Shown piece by piece: positions 27,401 to 35,124 of a stretch of 48,643 nucleotides of DNA. Source of the DNA: a virus. The stretch is from positions 1-48,643 of IMG/VR virus record IMGVR_UViG_3300003873_000380. One strand, 5' to 3'. A model generated the notes under the pieces. That model did not search any database. It had not been told where the DNA came from and saw only the letters and a list, made by a program, of their open reading frames with translations. A program made the position numbers and the translations under genes. The first letter of the stretch is position 1. Each line of letters opens with the position of its first letter.

Positions 27401-27475
27401 GATAAATACGGAGATAGCACTTGGCACTTCCCAGCCAATACTAAATTATCTGAAATGCTACAAGAAATAAGTTAA
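21449..27475 (+). CDS. DarB-like antirestriction protein: N6-adenine methylase plus SNF2/SF2 helicase, 2008 aa
   Basis: Residues about 125-230 form an adenine methyltransferase: YYTPTPIAEGVWDLL, motif I VLEPSAGAGVFLS (about 147-159), and the catalytic NVPFG (about 212-216, the NPPY-type motif). A helicase follows: Walker A ILGLDVGLGKTATTL (about 850), DEGH box VIVDEGHRFRNSF (about 1048), TATPVSNSP (about 1105) and a C-terminal helicase lobe with QQRNGRGVRQGN (about 1452). The last 450 residues are Lys-rich and unassigned. The layout and length resemble P1 DarB (about 2250 aa), which acts in cis on injected DNA against type I restriction. The start is uncertain: the first ATG has a poor ribosome-binding site, and ATG at 21479 (MIDFKTRR) with GGAA upstream is a good alternative. 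Confidence 0.85.
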   Translation: MQASYFYGIPMIDFKTRRLHQKNIIKQNKLLKTDLSLMEKRKALKSKFESFKLLGLVAKKDTSGIGLKSSGKVTRETINAKTKEITDQIIAGKSPESLTQEELDTLKQYSGKGGLTDNSQYEYYTPTPIAEGVWDLLKENGFKNGNVLEPSAGAGVFLSTKTDGVKMTGVEVDPIGATVNQVLHKDDDILNQSFEKLAVEAPDNHFDAVIGNVPFGKARGAYANDDPEHKNEKQIERYFIDRIIDKTREGGLITLVVPIGVIGNTQAVWKKWRAKISRKAEFLGGHKLPSKTFGKQGTDTVTDIIVLRKHSHNLLDKIDGLDSDLLKESNVLWDEFIQGKYWKGEGKRYIKGEYIPKEKGDRFSHEQVIPKNGETNETIKKQLAVKFNSRINWGLVDAAEPVINYYATGDRRAINGVLHEFDGEHWDAVNYEVEENVINQDKYGAESIEALESILSNPESMLSLSAKQALSIYENYPNLLSKKQKDIIQFANSQKETAIEQAYRGSLVGGIITDYRKNKDTNETDRVTALIEKELSIYGNPRHNKGIALNGAVSRDLGVFIGVVDDKGEIKQRLTEQETDATGFKDNNILSIIEHQLKKSKDDVISLDDIKALYKGEREISNFSDIVDIKNLAITPSGFITTTEKYCSGDIYKKMSELSAVMAGEKNNNVRQKLQQQIDLMLSKVKKEKIENINFGLRDKWIDAKYKEEFLELSEYSGFYFDTNVTEWNYNEAGIFNRDSFKTKQLNYYMNGHSIGFNVRENKNETKEERIAKLRVFINELEDSFKSFMQSHVDSDSLENTYNMTFNGYVEPDYDDSDLDLKETSGAIPPHWYQNQAVRKLSIEGSGILGLDVGLGKTATTLAYSAYDRQMGRSNKHCIVVPNSVLANWYNEAKNFYGNTDNILFVGFSPKRDKKTNEIINEPILDENGEHQENPHTGKKEYQDILVKDSKAVWIKKMQEIPFTDAQVVIMTEQKYEVIPLKSEFINKYAQQWVDKSMISNANFEKMKKGYDEAVEKNKLEGQFSDTGIEKNEAIPFFEDMNFDRVIVDEGHRFRNSFKIQDGDTAKLAYLPNPAIAKRATNMAMKSAYLRDKYNGKGTILLTATPVSNSPIEIFNMLSLVVDQSEFEKIGIYTADDFVRQFSDIGMVDKITVKGDIEVREGIVGFKNLNALRSLFHKYANMKDAKDVDPNGDKMRLPNSIEMLDNVDMTAEQAALYDDLRSEAKLSSNPNNIKEGNARPLFAVIRDMDRVTADLDMYHGITTFIFKKDDKDKVRKMVDSLPSSITEKGIDEYGEKYNFEVAKESEIIEEKEAVIYKAINGFEKAVMSSLKKFGIDYVNHILSPKYAKMIVNMQKELDSNGKQIAFTEEKSQHVKIQNIIKNHLPVNIEQVGIINAETAEGEKLQQIADKYNRGDFRIIVANKKAEVGVNLQKGTSAIHHLTLPWNPASLQQRNGRGVRQGNKRENVSVYYYQAKGSFDEFRLDLLKNKGNWIANLMDKNSDNDKAENSEAMGAIDQAALLSDNKEEFLKKINQQKADKAKKEKEEKKKRAIIKFKSLQNLSRQLKKYEHDNDNKKIDEIKKRIEATKLNLKGIARSDDASLTVDMIDNVENIYFNKKNTPIYVGGFYKDGNRVFVINKGNLRDGYYVFYLGSFRSSDSYLGGTSDNIKDAIQLEIEPSDLEKYKIISGVSGVLNYTDIPKKIDKDFFLEHLNILRLDAYDNVIFKKEDNYYIEMAGSLTPDKSKGLVYPDKNDKKVIEFLKDEYIKTSKSSRDAHMSIFMHFFGNDYAKVILEGQKLSRKEDVTAKVTEIINNKLKEDKASIEFIDDLKKAKNALFLIINSRNTVQRLLNEWWKQEEFVDNVDDSYYLIHAIIDLKKIEVKDLIRKYEDEAANKKKEEIKQSPNYKELSKDIIEAYAEHSIKIFFNDEEVKTEPKGRFKSQTYAPFERVFMKDNEGFSGLLYGDRPTIKDFGAKFCSGVVQGDDKYGDSTWHFPANTKLSEMLQEIS

Positions 27476-27485
27476 GGGGTTTAAT

Positions 27486-27905
27486 GTGAAATATTACTAT
27501 TTTAAAGAAGAAGATTTAAAGCCGCTCATTAAAGAGGGGGTAGCATTATCCCCTAATAAGCATCAATGGATGATAAGCGTATTAACGTCAATGCGTGACA
27601 TGGTGACTAAAGACCCTATTAATTATCGCTCTTTCGGTATGTATTGGTGGTCTATTAAGTCTTTAATGATTAATCAAGGGCTACTTAGTAATCAATATAC
27701 TGTTGATAACGATATTGTTAAAGAGGTATCGCTAGGTAGTGAATTGCTTGATGTTGCAGCCGCGTTATCGTTCCATCAGCAATCATTCGACAGTCAATCA
27801 TCTAAAAATAACTCAAGTTCCGTTTTTAATAAAGACGGGGAAAGTATGGATTATATGTTATTAGATGATGATTTTGAGATGATGATTTTTATTAACAATA
27901 AGTAG
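27486..27905 (+). CDS. 139-aa protein upstream of portal, unknown
   Basis: A GTG start at 27486 has AAGGGG 7 nt upstream, overlapping the DarB-like stop. The protein is aromatic-rich at first (MKYYYFKEEDLKPLIKEG), then WMISVLTSMRDMVTKDPINY and a Ser-rich linker, and ends acidic (YMLLDDDFEMMIF). No membrane segment is clear. Immediately before the portal gene (6 bp gap), so a head or packaging accessory role is possible, but nothing in the sequence proves it. Confidence 0.55.
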   Translation: MKYYYFKEEDLKPLIKEGVALSPNKHQWMISVLTSMRDMVTKDPINYRSFGMYWWSIKSLMINQGLLSNQYTVDNDIVKEVSLGSELLDVAAALSFHQQSFDSQSSKNNSSSVFNKDGESMDYMLLDDDFEMMIFINNK

Positions 27906-27911
27906 GACAAT

Positions 27912-29429
27912 ATGGGTATTTTTAGCCAGCTTGGAACGTCAAAGAAAAAGTGGAATAAAAAAAACATTGAACCTGCAAATGGCATTACGCCTGAAATAGC
28001 CTTTGATTTTGGATCAAGCCCTACAACTATTGCTACCTTATTAGGGCAAGGAAAGAAACAAGCTAAGGCGAGGCAAGTTGTCTATCAAAAATGGTCACAA
28101 ATGGAGTCGGACGCTATTTGCTCCAATGCTCTTTCGCTGCTTGTAACATCGGCACTGGGGGGGCATGAAACCACGGGCGATATTGTTTTTATTGAAAAAA
28201 CATCATTAGCTGATAAAGATAAGAAGCTAGGTAATATAGTTGATGAAATTAATGCGGATTTATCTGAATTACTTAATAAAAATGCTTTTAGCCTTGCTTA
28301 CACAGGGGCTGCTTTTGGTGATGCTTATGCGAGGATTTACGCTAATAAACAAGATGGAGTTATTGATTTATATACGGATGAATTAGTTCGACCGCCACTT
28401 ATACAGCCTTATGAGCAAGGCAGTAAAACTATTGGGTTTGCGGTCTATACAGGAACAGATAATTTTGAGCGTTTAACTATTGAACAAATGGCACGTTTAA
28501 AAATGCCACGTACTCAATGGATACCTCAAATTGGAGTTGTTGAGAAATCAATACGCCTTGCAATTACTGAAGATGATTTATCAAAAATCCCTATCATGCC
28601 AGCAATGGCTGGAGGTTCTTTGCTATACCCTGCCGAAGATGCTTATGATAATCTATCATCGGCTCTTATGGGTATTGTAGGTCAACGGTGGATGGACTCT
28701 ATAGACGAGCAAATGATAACATTAAATATGCAGGGGATGAGCTTAGACCAGCAAAAAGCGTTTTCTACATCTATTGCAACTATGCTTAAAAAGTCTAAAG
28801 ACCTATCGGCTTTAGCGGTAAAAGATGGTGTACCAATTATGGAGCGAATACGCCATATTATCCCTATCAATAATGAAAAGCAATTAACTCAAGTTGCAGG
28901 TAATGCAGGGCAAACGGGGAGAAACGCAACTATTAGCATCGAGGATATTATGTTTCATGCTAAGTTGTTATCTGGTGCAATAGGTGTTGATTTATCTATG
29001 CTTGGCTTTTCTGAAATCCTAAGCGGTGGACTTGGGGAGGGTGGATTTTTTAGAACGTCTGCACAAGCGGCTGAAAGGGCGCGTGTGATTAGAAGTTCAC
29101 TTGCAGAATGTATTAATCATATCATTGATATTCATACGTTAAACAAATATGGTTATGTGTTTACTAAAAAAGAAAGACCGTTTAGGATTAATTTTTATGG
29201 GTCAATTTCTGCTTTAGAAGCAGAAAAAGAAGAAACTAAGCAATCAACTATGAACTCAGGGTTATTGCTTGTCCAAGCTATGCAAGCAATGAAAGAAGCA
29301 GGAGCAGACAGTGATATGATGAAACAGTTTTTAAGTAAGCAAATGATGATTGATGAAGAAGAAGCCGAATTGTATTCTAAGATAGCAGAAAAAGAAGAAG
29401 AGCCGCAAGAGCAGGAAGAGCAAGAATAA
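27912..29429 (+). CDS. Portal protein, 505 aa
   Basis: Length and layout fit a phage portal: an N-terminal wing (VVYQKWSQMESDAICSNALS), a central segment with FSLAYTGAAFGDAYARIYAN and VDLYTDELVRPPLIQPY-like sequence, a helical region after residue 240, a stem/crown with AEAARARVIRSSLAE-like helices (QAAERARVIRSSLAECINH), FGSISALEAEKEE-type motif (FYGSISALEAEKEETKQS), and an acidic Glu-rich tail. The portal is the dodecameric DNA gate of the head. Unusually, it lies about 19 kb from the capsid gene, behind the Dar-like block, and no terminase is next to it in the window. The stop overlaps the next ATG. Confidence 0.8.
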   Translation: MGIFSQLGTSKKKWNKKNIEPANGITPEIAFDFGSSPTTIATLLGQGKKQAKARQVVYQKWSQMESDAICSNALSLLVTSALGGHETTGDIVFIEKTSLADKDKKLGNIVDEINADLSELLNKNAFSLAYTGAAFGDAYARIYANKQDGVIDLYTDELVRPPLIQPYEQGSKTIGFAVYTGTDNFERLTIEQMARLKMPRTQWIPQIGVVEKSIRLAITEDDLSKIPIMPAMAGGSLLYPAEDAYDNLSSALMGIVGQRWMDSIDEQMITLNMQGMSLDQQKAFSTSIATMLKKSKDLSALAVKDGVPIMERIRHIIPINNEKQLTQVAGNAGQTGRNATISIEDIMFHAKLLSGAIGVDLSMLGFSEILSGGLGEGGFFRTSAQAAERARVIRSSLAECINHIIDIHTLNKYGYVFTKKERPFRINFYGSISALEAEKEETKQSTMNSGLLLVQAMQAMKEAGADSDMMKQFLSKQMMIDEEEAELYSKIAEKEEEPQEQEEQE

Positions 29430-30118
29430 TGTCATTATTTAATAATATAGCCGTCACAAAGGCAAAGCAAGGACTATCGCAGCTTACAAACTTAATACCT
29501 GATAATGTATTGAAGTACGAAAAGATATTATTGGATTGGTATAATGGTAATAGCTTAACTACTGGGAATAATGACAAATTTCTAAACAAAAAAAACAAGC
29601 TATTTGGAGGAATAACGCCTAATGAGGCAATTAAAATCCATAAGGATATGCAAGGGTTAAATCTTGCTAAGAAGAATTTGTTTTTAATAAATGTAACCAG
29701 TAACTTATTGGGCGAAGCTGAGGGGTTTAATATGTTTATTACAAGCCTTGATTATTCGCCTTTGACTATGACAGGGGATAAAATACAAATTGGGTCTGCA
29801 AGTGTTGATACGGTTAAATCTGGTGAGCCAGTAGAAATGAAAATGACTACTATGGATGACGAAGATGGAACAGTAAAAAAGTGGTTTACAGCACAAAGCG
29901 CGGCAACTACTCATCAAGATGGAACAGTTGGCGTTCCATTTGAGTATGCAATTAAAATAGATGTATTACACGCATTTATTAAGGACAATAATAAGGGTTA
30001 TCGTGATACAGGTATTTATAGACCTGCAAATATGGATGTAAGCCTCTCTAGGCAAGATAAGGGGTTATCTGAGCTTACATTAACTTTTAATCAATTAGAC
30101 ACCTTTATGAAGCCTTAA
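29429..30118 (+). CDS. Tube-like baseplate/tail protein, 229 aa
   Basis: The N-terminal 75 residues are helical (NIAVTKAKQGLSQLTNLIPD). Residues about 85-229 have a tube-like beta pattern: NLFLINVTSNLLGEAEGFNM, LDYSPLTMTGDKIQIG, and at the end VSLSRQDKGLSELTLTFNQL. Such proteins resemble T4 gp54/gp48-type tube initiators that cap the baseplate and start the tube. It is placed before the tape-measure gene and overlaps the portal stop by one base. Function inferred from pattern and position. Confidence 0.55.
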   Translation: MSLFNNIAVTKAKQGLSQLTNLIPDNVLKYEKILLDWYNGNSLTTGNNDKFLNKKNKLFGGITPNEAIKIHKDMQGLNLAKKNLFLINVTSNLLGEAEGFNMFITSLDYSPLTMTGDKIQIGSASVDTVKSGEPVEMKMTTMDDEDGTVKKWFTAQSAATTHQDGTVGVPFEYAIKIDVLHAFIKDNNKGYRDTGIYRPANMDVSLSRQDKGLSELTLTFNQLDTFMKP

Positions 30119-30119
30119 A

Positions 30120-32126
30120 ATGAATACATTACAGCACGATAAAGATGGTTTTTTGATTGGTCAGGTAATTAATGAGATTAAGCGGTCGGACGAAGAGTTA
30201 ATTAAGATTAGCTCAGATATAAAGACGATCAAGAATTTTCTTATCAAAAAACAGAGAACAGCGTTTAAATCAGTTAGTAAACCAGCATCAAGAAATTCAA
30301 AGAATAAAAGCAATCCAACCAATAAATCGGTAAGCTCAAAAACAAAAAACATATCTACAAGCCGCAATAATACCATATCAACTGAAAAAACAGATAAAAG
30401 CATTGCTAAATCAGTCGAAAAAATAAATAAGGCAGTGAGTAAGAAAACGACTGTATATCCTAGAAGCAAAACAAATAACGAAGCCATAGGAAACACTGGT
30501 AGAGATGCGCTAGGGCGTTTTGTAAGCGGTGGTAGTAAATCTTCTAAAAAATCAGATAGTGCAATAATTGGTAAAAATATCGCTTCAAATATTAACAACA
30601 CATTACAAGCTACAAGTTCAGGGCTTGAAAATGTAGACCCGTCTGTAAAGGCATTTAAAGAAATAAGCGAGCCTTTAAAGCGTGGTTTCGGGTTGTTATT
30701 TAATAAAGATAAAGGCGGCACACCTATCTTAAAGAAGATTTTTAGAACGCTATCTTTATCAAGAAAAGAAAATTCATTATTTAATAAAGCGACTAAAAAA
30801 TCACTAGAAGAAATCGAGGACAACACCGACAGAATAACATCAAGTAGGAAAGGTGTTTTAGGCTCAATATTAGGCTCTATAATGTCTCTGTTTTTAAAAG
30901 GGAAGAAAGGGCTATTAACGGCACTTGCCGCTGGAGCGGCTGGGATAGGTGGTGCGGTTGCTAGTCGAGGTGGTTCAAGTAGAACTAGACCTAGACCAAG
31001 CGTAAGAGGTACGCAAAATAGAGCAAGAAGAAGTCCTCAACCTAATATTCGAGCTAATTTACTTTCTAAAGCAAAGAATATAGCAGTTTCAGGTATTAAT
31101 TTACTATTTGGAACTAAAGTTAAAGCGTTAATGACATCCGCTATCGGCACAGTCGCTTATGCCTATTCTAAACTAAAAACCGATAAAGACGGAACAACAA
31201 GCAAAAAGGTAGATAAAGTACAAAATAGTATTATGAATTCTGTTTTTTCTGCTTTAGGCTCTTTTGCTGGAACAGTGGATAAAGCGGCTAATCTATTTAA
31301 AGGCGGTGAAAACTCAGGGATTAAAGATAACAGATTAGGAGCGGTAAGCCGCAGTTATGAGTCTGGGAACTTAGGGGCGAGTGCTATATCGAGCGGTAAA
31401 GGCGATAAAGGCGGAAAGTCTTATGGGGCATATCAGCTTTCTTCTAAATCGGGAACTCTCGACAACTTTTTATCTGGAAGTAAGTTTAAACAAGCATTTG
31501 CAGGGTTAAAGGTTGGAAGTAAAGGTTTTGATAAAAAATGGCGTGAACTATCAAAAAACAAGGAATTTAATGACGAGCAATACCAGTTTATTAAAAAAAC
31601 TCATTATGATAAACAATTAAATAAATTAAAGAATGACGGGATAGATTTATCTGGAAGAAGTAGAGCAGTTCAAGAGGCAGTATGGAGTACAGCGGTTCAG
31701 TTTGGCGGAAATACAAAGCTAATTAACAACGCACTAGAAGACAAGGATGTAAAAAAACTAAGTGATAGTGATATTATCAAAGCTATTCAAGACCATAAGA
31801 TAAAAAACAATAGCACCTTATTTAAAAGTTCACCCAGCTTACAAAAAGCTACAAAAAACAGAGCTATAATGGAAAAACAAGCTCTTTTAGGCATAAATAG
31901 CCGTAGCAATAAGGCAATGAATACAGCTGTTGCAAGTGTTAAACCACCGCCAACTATGCCAAGTTATAAACCGCCTAGTATCCCTAAAAACCAAGAGAAT
32001 AATTCGCAACAATTAAATAAAAAAGAAGATAAAACGCCTATAATAGTCAGCGTGGATAAAGGTGACGTAAATCAAGATTTAAGCGATAGAAAAATAGCGC
32101 ATATTGCAACTGGTGGATATTCATGA
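30120..32126 (+). CDS. Tail tape-measure / tail lysozyme protein, 668 aa
   Basis: Residues 1-120 are Ser/Lys/Asn-rich with predicted coiled coil. Two hydrophobic stretches (about 245-280, LGSILGSIMSLFL then LTALAAGAAGIGGAV; and about 340-352) are as expected in tape measures. Residues about 410-590 form a lysozyme-like domain: SRSYESGNLGASAISSGKGD, GGKSYGAYQLSSKSG, with the Glu of YESG as likely catalytic acid; EAVWSTAVQFGGN follows. Such domains occur in tail-tip hydrolases that thin peptidoglycan during DNA entry. It is the only tape-measure candidate here. Overlaps the next start by ATGA. Confidence 0.7.
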   Translation: MNTLQHDKDGFLIGQVINEIKRSDEELIKISSDIKTIKNFLIKKQRTAFKSVSKPASRNSKNKSNPTNKSVSSKTKNISTSRNNTISTEKTDKSIAKSVEKINKAVSKKTTVYPRSKTNNEAIGNTGRDALGRFVSGGSKSSKKSDSAIIGKNIASNINNTLQATSSGLENVDPSVKAFKEISEPLKRGFGLLFNKDKGGTPILKKIFRTLSLSRKENSLFNKATKKSLEEIEDNTDRITSSRKGVLGSILGSIMSLFLKGKKGLLTALAAGAAGIGGAVASRGGSSRTRPRPSVRGTQNRARRSPQPNIRANLLSKAKNIAVSGINLLFGTKVKALMTSAIGTVAYAYSKLKTDKDGTTSKKVDKVQNSIMNSVFSALGSFAGTVDKAANLFKGGENSGIKDNRLGAVSRSYESGNLGASAISSGKGDKGGKSYGAYQLSSKSGTLDNFLSGSKFKQAFAGLKVGSKGFDKKWRELSKNKEFNDEQYQFIKKTHYDKQLNKLKNDGIDLSGRSRAVQEAVWSTAVQFGGNTKLINNALEDKDVKKLSDSDIIKAIQDHKIKNNSTLFKSSPSLQKATKNRAIMEKQALLGINSRSNKAMNTAVASVKPPPTMPSYKPPSIPKNQENNSQQLNKKEDKTPIIVSVDKGDVNQDLSDRKIAHIATGGYS

Positions 32127-32431
32127 ATAATATAAACAAGATAAGTATAAATGAAATTCATAATATGGTATCGCATTGGCTAACTACTCCTACAAACGGA
32201 TATTTAGGTAGTGAATACGGTCAAAATGCCAATGACTTATTACAAAATCCTCTAAGTTTTTCAGCCGATGACTTTATTATAAAATTAAAAAATGATTTAC
32301 CTATTTTAGATTCTTTACCACAGAATAGTGTTAATATTTATAAAGTAGACAACGGCATTGATAAAGCAACTATTTACTTGAACGTATCAGGTAAGGACTT
32401 TACATTGAAAGGGGATTATTTTGCTAACTAA
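32123..32431 (+). CDS. Small baseplate wedge-region protein, 102 aa
   Basis: Start overlaps the preceding stop (ATGA). Contains HWLTTPTNGYLGSEYGQNAN, a pattern common in baseplate wedge proteins of myoviruses at the gp25/W position, upstream of the J-like gene. No cysteine, no membrane span. The call depends on position and the TPxNGYLGSxYG motif, which I recognise as recurring in such operons but cannot assign to a named family. Confidence 0.5.
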   Translation: MNNINKISINEIHNMVSHWLTTPTNGYLGSEYGQNANDLLQNPLSFSADDFIIKLKNDLPILDSLPQNSVNIYKVDNGIDKATIYLNVSGKDFTLKGDYFAN

Positions 32432-33911
32432 ACAAGATTTTAAAAACGAAATTGATAATAGCATAACAAATTATCCAGCGATTGAAGCGAGATATAAGAT
32501 AAGTGACCCTGTTATTATGCAGGGGCTGGACGCTATAGCAACAATGCTTTCCATGCTTTCTATGCAGTTAGAGCTTTCTACAGGTGAAGTTTTTAATAAA
32601 ACAAAAAAATCTACAGTTTTGGCGGATGCTGCATTGCGTGGAATAGTTAATCATAGTACGCCTTTACGGGTTAGTTTGTTAGTTAATAACACTGGAGCAA
32701 ATGATGTTAATATCCAGCTTGGACGTGTTTTAATTGACGATAACGGATATAACTATAAGGTTGTTACTGCTGCTACCGTGTTGGCAAGTAAAACTGCTTA
32801 TATTGAAGCAATACAAGTTTTTGAAGATGTTATAACGCACACAGTAACTAATGCCACGCCTTTCTACTCTATAAATGTTCCCGTTAAAAAAGAAGTTGGC
32901 AGCATATCTGGTATTGTTTTATCTGATACACAGTATATTTATACTTATTCCGATAGCTATATGAATGTTTTTAGCGGTGATCATGTTTTTAATATTGAAA
33001 CAGACGATAAGGAAAATATTTACATTCGCTTAGGTAGTGATGGAGTTATTGGTGTGCAGCCTGTTAATGGCGAATTGTTTAAAATTACAGTCAGTTATAG
33101 CTTTGGCAATATTTCACTAAAAAACAATTCTGTTTTTAGTTTTGAATATATTAATAACATCAATGAACCATTGCTTAAAATATCACTTGATAAAGTAGTT
33201 AGTAATGGTGTTAATCCATTATCTATTAATGAAATTAAAGACCTGATTAAATATCCATCAATCTATAGTTCTAACGCTGTATTGCTAGGTGATTTTGAGT
33301 TTTTAATCAGAAAGAATATTTTTAATATTGTATTTTTATCAATATGGAATGAAGCACAGGAAGAGAAAGTAAGGGGGGCGGATGTTAAAAATATTAATAC
33401 GCTATTTGTTGCTTGTTTTTCTAGCAATGAACAGGTATTAATTGAAGATAAGCCTTACACCGTAACACCGCCTACCGTGATAGATAATGCGAATTTATCA
33501 ACTTTTCAAGATAATATATTGAGTGTTATTAATAAAGCAGATAGCAGTTATAAGGTTGTATTTTATACCCCAGTTCAATCTTTAATTTATATTGATATAA
33601 AGGCGACTGTTTCAGCATCTTATTCGATAACTGATATTAACAATAAAATATCATCAATTATTTTAGATAATTACGGACTTAATTCTGTAAACTATCGTAA
33701 AAAATCATCTATACCGCTTAATAAAGATATTTTTAACCTGCTAAAGCAAGGAATAACTGAATTAAATGAGGGTATAGCAGATATTTCTATATCAATAAAA
33801 GATACTTTACTCGTAAATAGACCTGAATTATGGATTTATGTATCATCAAGTAGTTTATCTGTAAGCGTTGTATCATCAAGCGTCAATGTTTCATCGTGGG
33901 GGCAAGCGTAA
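32421..33911 (+). CDS. Baseplate J/gp6-like wedge protein, 496 aa
   Basis: The start is TTG at 32421 with AAAGGGG 6 nt upstream; it overlaps the preceding gene. The N-terminus (SITNYPAIEARYKISDPVIM, then MLSMQLELSTGEVFNKTKKS) and a following beta domain fit Baseplate_J proteins, which form the ring of the wedge. GADVKNINTLFVACF and later YTPVQSLIYIDIKATVSAS resemble the conserved C-terminal half. Downstream is a gpI/gp7-like gene, giving the J-I order. Confidence 0.7.
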   Translation: MLTKQDFKNEIDNSITNYPAIEARYKISDPVIMQGLDAIATMLSMLSMQLELSTGEVFNKTKKSTVLADAALRGIVNHSTPLRVSLLVNNTGANDVNIQLGRVLIDDNGYNYKVVTAATVLASKTAYIEAIQVFEDVITHTVTNATPFYSINVPVKKEVGSISGIVLSDTQYIYTYSDSYMNVFSGDHVFNIETDDKENIYIRLGSDGVIGVQPVNGELFKITVSYSFGNISLKNNSVFSFEYINNINEPLLKISLDKVVSNGVNPLSINEIKDLIKYPSIYSSNAVLLGDFEFLIRKNIFNIVFLSIWNEAQEEKVRGADVKNINTLFVACFSSNEQVLIEDKPYTVTPPTVIDNANLSTFQDNILSVINKADSSYKVVFYTPVQSLIYIDIKATVSASYSITDINNKISSIILDNYGLNSVNYRKKSSIPLNKDIFNLLKQGITELNEGIADISISIKDTLLVNRPELWIYVSSSSLSVSVVSSSVNVSSWGQA

Positions 33912-34738
33912 TGCCATTCCCAACCGATAAGTCGGTAAAGCTAAATCCTTTATCTAATAGTTATGAAAACAATGAGATAGAGAAAGAATTTAAGCAGATT
34001 TTTATAGCTCTTTTCTCAAAGATAGAAGGCAATTATTTTGACGCGTCGGTTATGGCTAACCCTCAATTAGGGTCTCTATTTTTAGCAAAAAAGATGCTTG
34101 CTTATAATGGATTATCAGTATTAAATAGTTCAGCAACCGAGGATGAATTAAAGTACATTTTAAAAATGTGGCTTGGTCGTAATAGCGCAAAGCGTGGTTT
34201 AGAGTTAGTTAGGTCATATTTACAGGTCTTATATCCAAATAGCGTTGAAATAAACCAGCTTATGCAGGATATTAATTCGCCTTATACTCAAAACACATTT
34301 TATGCAACAGATTTAAACAAGAATGATATAGATAAGTACCTAACAAGTCGCGTTGAATTTAATTTAGATAATGCAAATACTGAAAATATACAATCCTATT
34401 TAGCACGTGTTTTTACTGATATCCTCCCTGCTAGAATTGTTCCTGTTTTTAAGACTTTTGGTAATTTTGATGTTATCGCGGGAACGATTGAAACCCTTGC
34501 GCCAAATATTGAAAGAAAGATACGCGACATTAACGCATTAGTAATAAATGAACTAAATCCTTTTATGTTGTTTTATGAGCATGATACGCTACCTGCTTAT
34601 TCGTTGATTAATGGCTTGATTATTTATAACAACGTGGTTCTGGACGCTATAGACACAGGGCGATTGATTTTAGATGGTAGCTGGACGATTAAAAATATAG
34701 GGCAATTACCTGATTTTACATTAACTGTTTCAAATTAA
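33911..34738 (+). CDS. Baseplate wedge protein (gpI-like), 275 aa
   Basis: The ATG at 33911 overlaps the J-like stop (TAATG) and has GGGGG about 8 nt upstream, so it is preferred to the GTG at 33896. Contains FLAKKMLAYNGLSVLNSSAT, YILKMWLGRNSAKRGLELV and VFTDILPARIVPVFKTFGNF; the last resembles the conserved 'iLP.ri.p' end of tail protein I-type wedge proteins. It would link the J ring to the fibres. Confidence 0.6.
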   Translation: MPFPTDKSVKLNPLSNSYENNEIEKEFKQIFIALFSKIEGNYFDASVMANPQLGSLFLAKKMLAYNGLSVLNSSATEDELKYILKMWLGRNSAKRGLELVRSYLQVLYPNSVEINQLMQDINSPYTQNTFYATDLNKNDIDKYLTSRVEFNLDNANTENIQSYLARVFTDILPARIVPVFKTFGNFDVIAGTIETLAPNIERKIRDINALVINELNPFMLFYEHDTLPAYSLINGLIIYNNVVLDAIDTGRLILDGSWTIKNIGQLPDFTLTVSN

Positions 34739-34745
34739 AAAAATT

Positions 34746-35123
34746 ATGCCAAACGCTCAAATGATGAACTCTTATAGGGTAAAATTATCACGCCACTATG
34801 CCGATGGATTTACCCTAAAGCCTATAAAATATTTTGCTTTTGGTGATGGAGGGCATGATGCTAATAATCAAGCAACTTTGCCAGATAAAACAGCTATTGC
34901 ATTAAATAACGAACTTCTACGAAAACAAGTAGTAAGTCATGTTTTTGAAGATGCTTTTTCATGTACTTTTTCAGGCGTAATTGATGTTACTGAAATAGTG
35001 GGTGGTGTTATTTCTGAAATAGGTTTGCTGGACGAGTTGGGAGAGTTGGTAGCTGTGAAGCATATTCAACCCAAGACTAAAACTAACCAACGCCTAACAT
35101 TTACTATAAAATTGAGGTTTTAA
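34746..35123 (+). CDS. Tail-fibre attachment protein (collar/H-type N-terminal domain), 125 aa
   Basis: The pattern YFAFGDGGHDANNQ, then ALNNELLRKQVVSHVFED, and a closing IGLLDELGELVAVKHIQP matches the N-terminal fibre-joining domain found on many phage tail fibres (P2 gpH-like, DUF3751-like). Here it is a free-standing protein and the fibre shaft is the next gene, 1 bp downstream, so the two may act as an adaptor and fibre. No good Shine-Dalgarno is seen before the ATG. Confidence 0.6.
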   Translation: MPNAQMMNSYRVKLSRHYADGFTLKPIKYFAFGDGGHDANNQATLPDKTAIALNNELLRKQVVSHVFEDAFSCTFSGVIDVTEIVGGVISEIGLLDELGELVAVKHIQPKTKTNQRLTFTIKLRF

Positions 35124-35124
35124 T

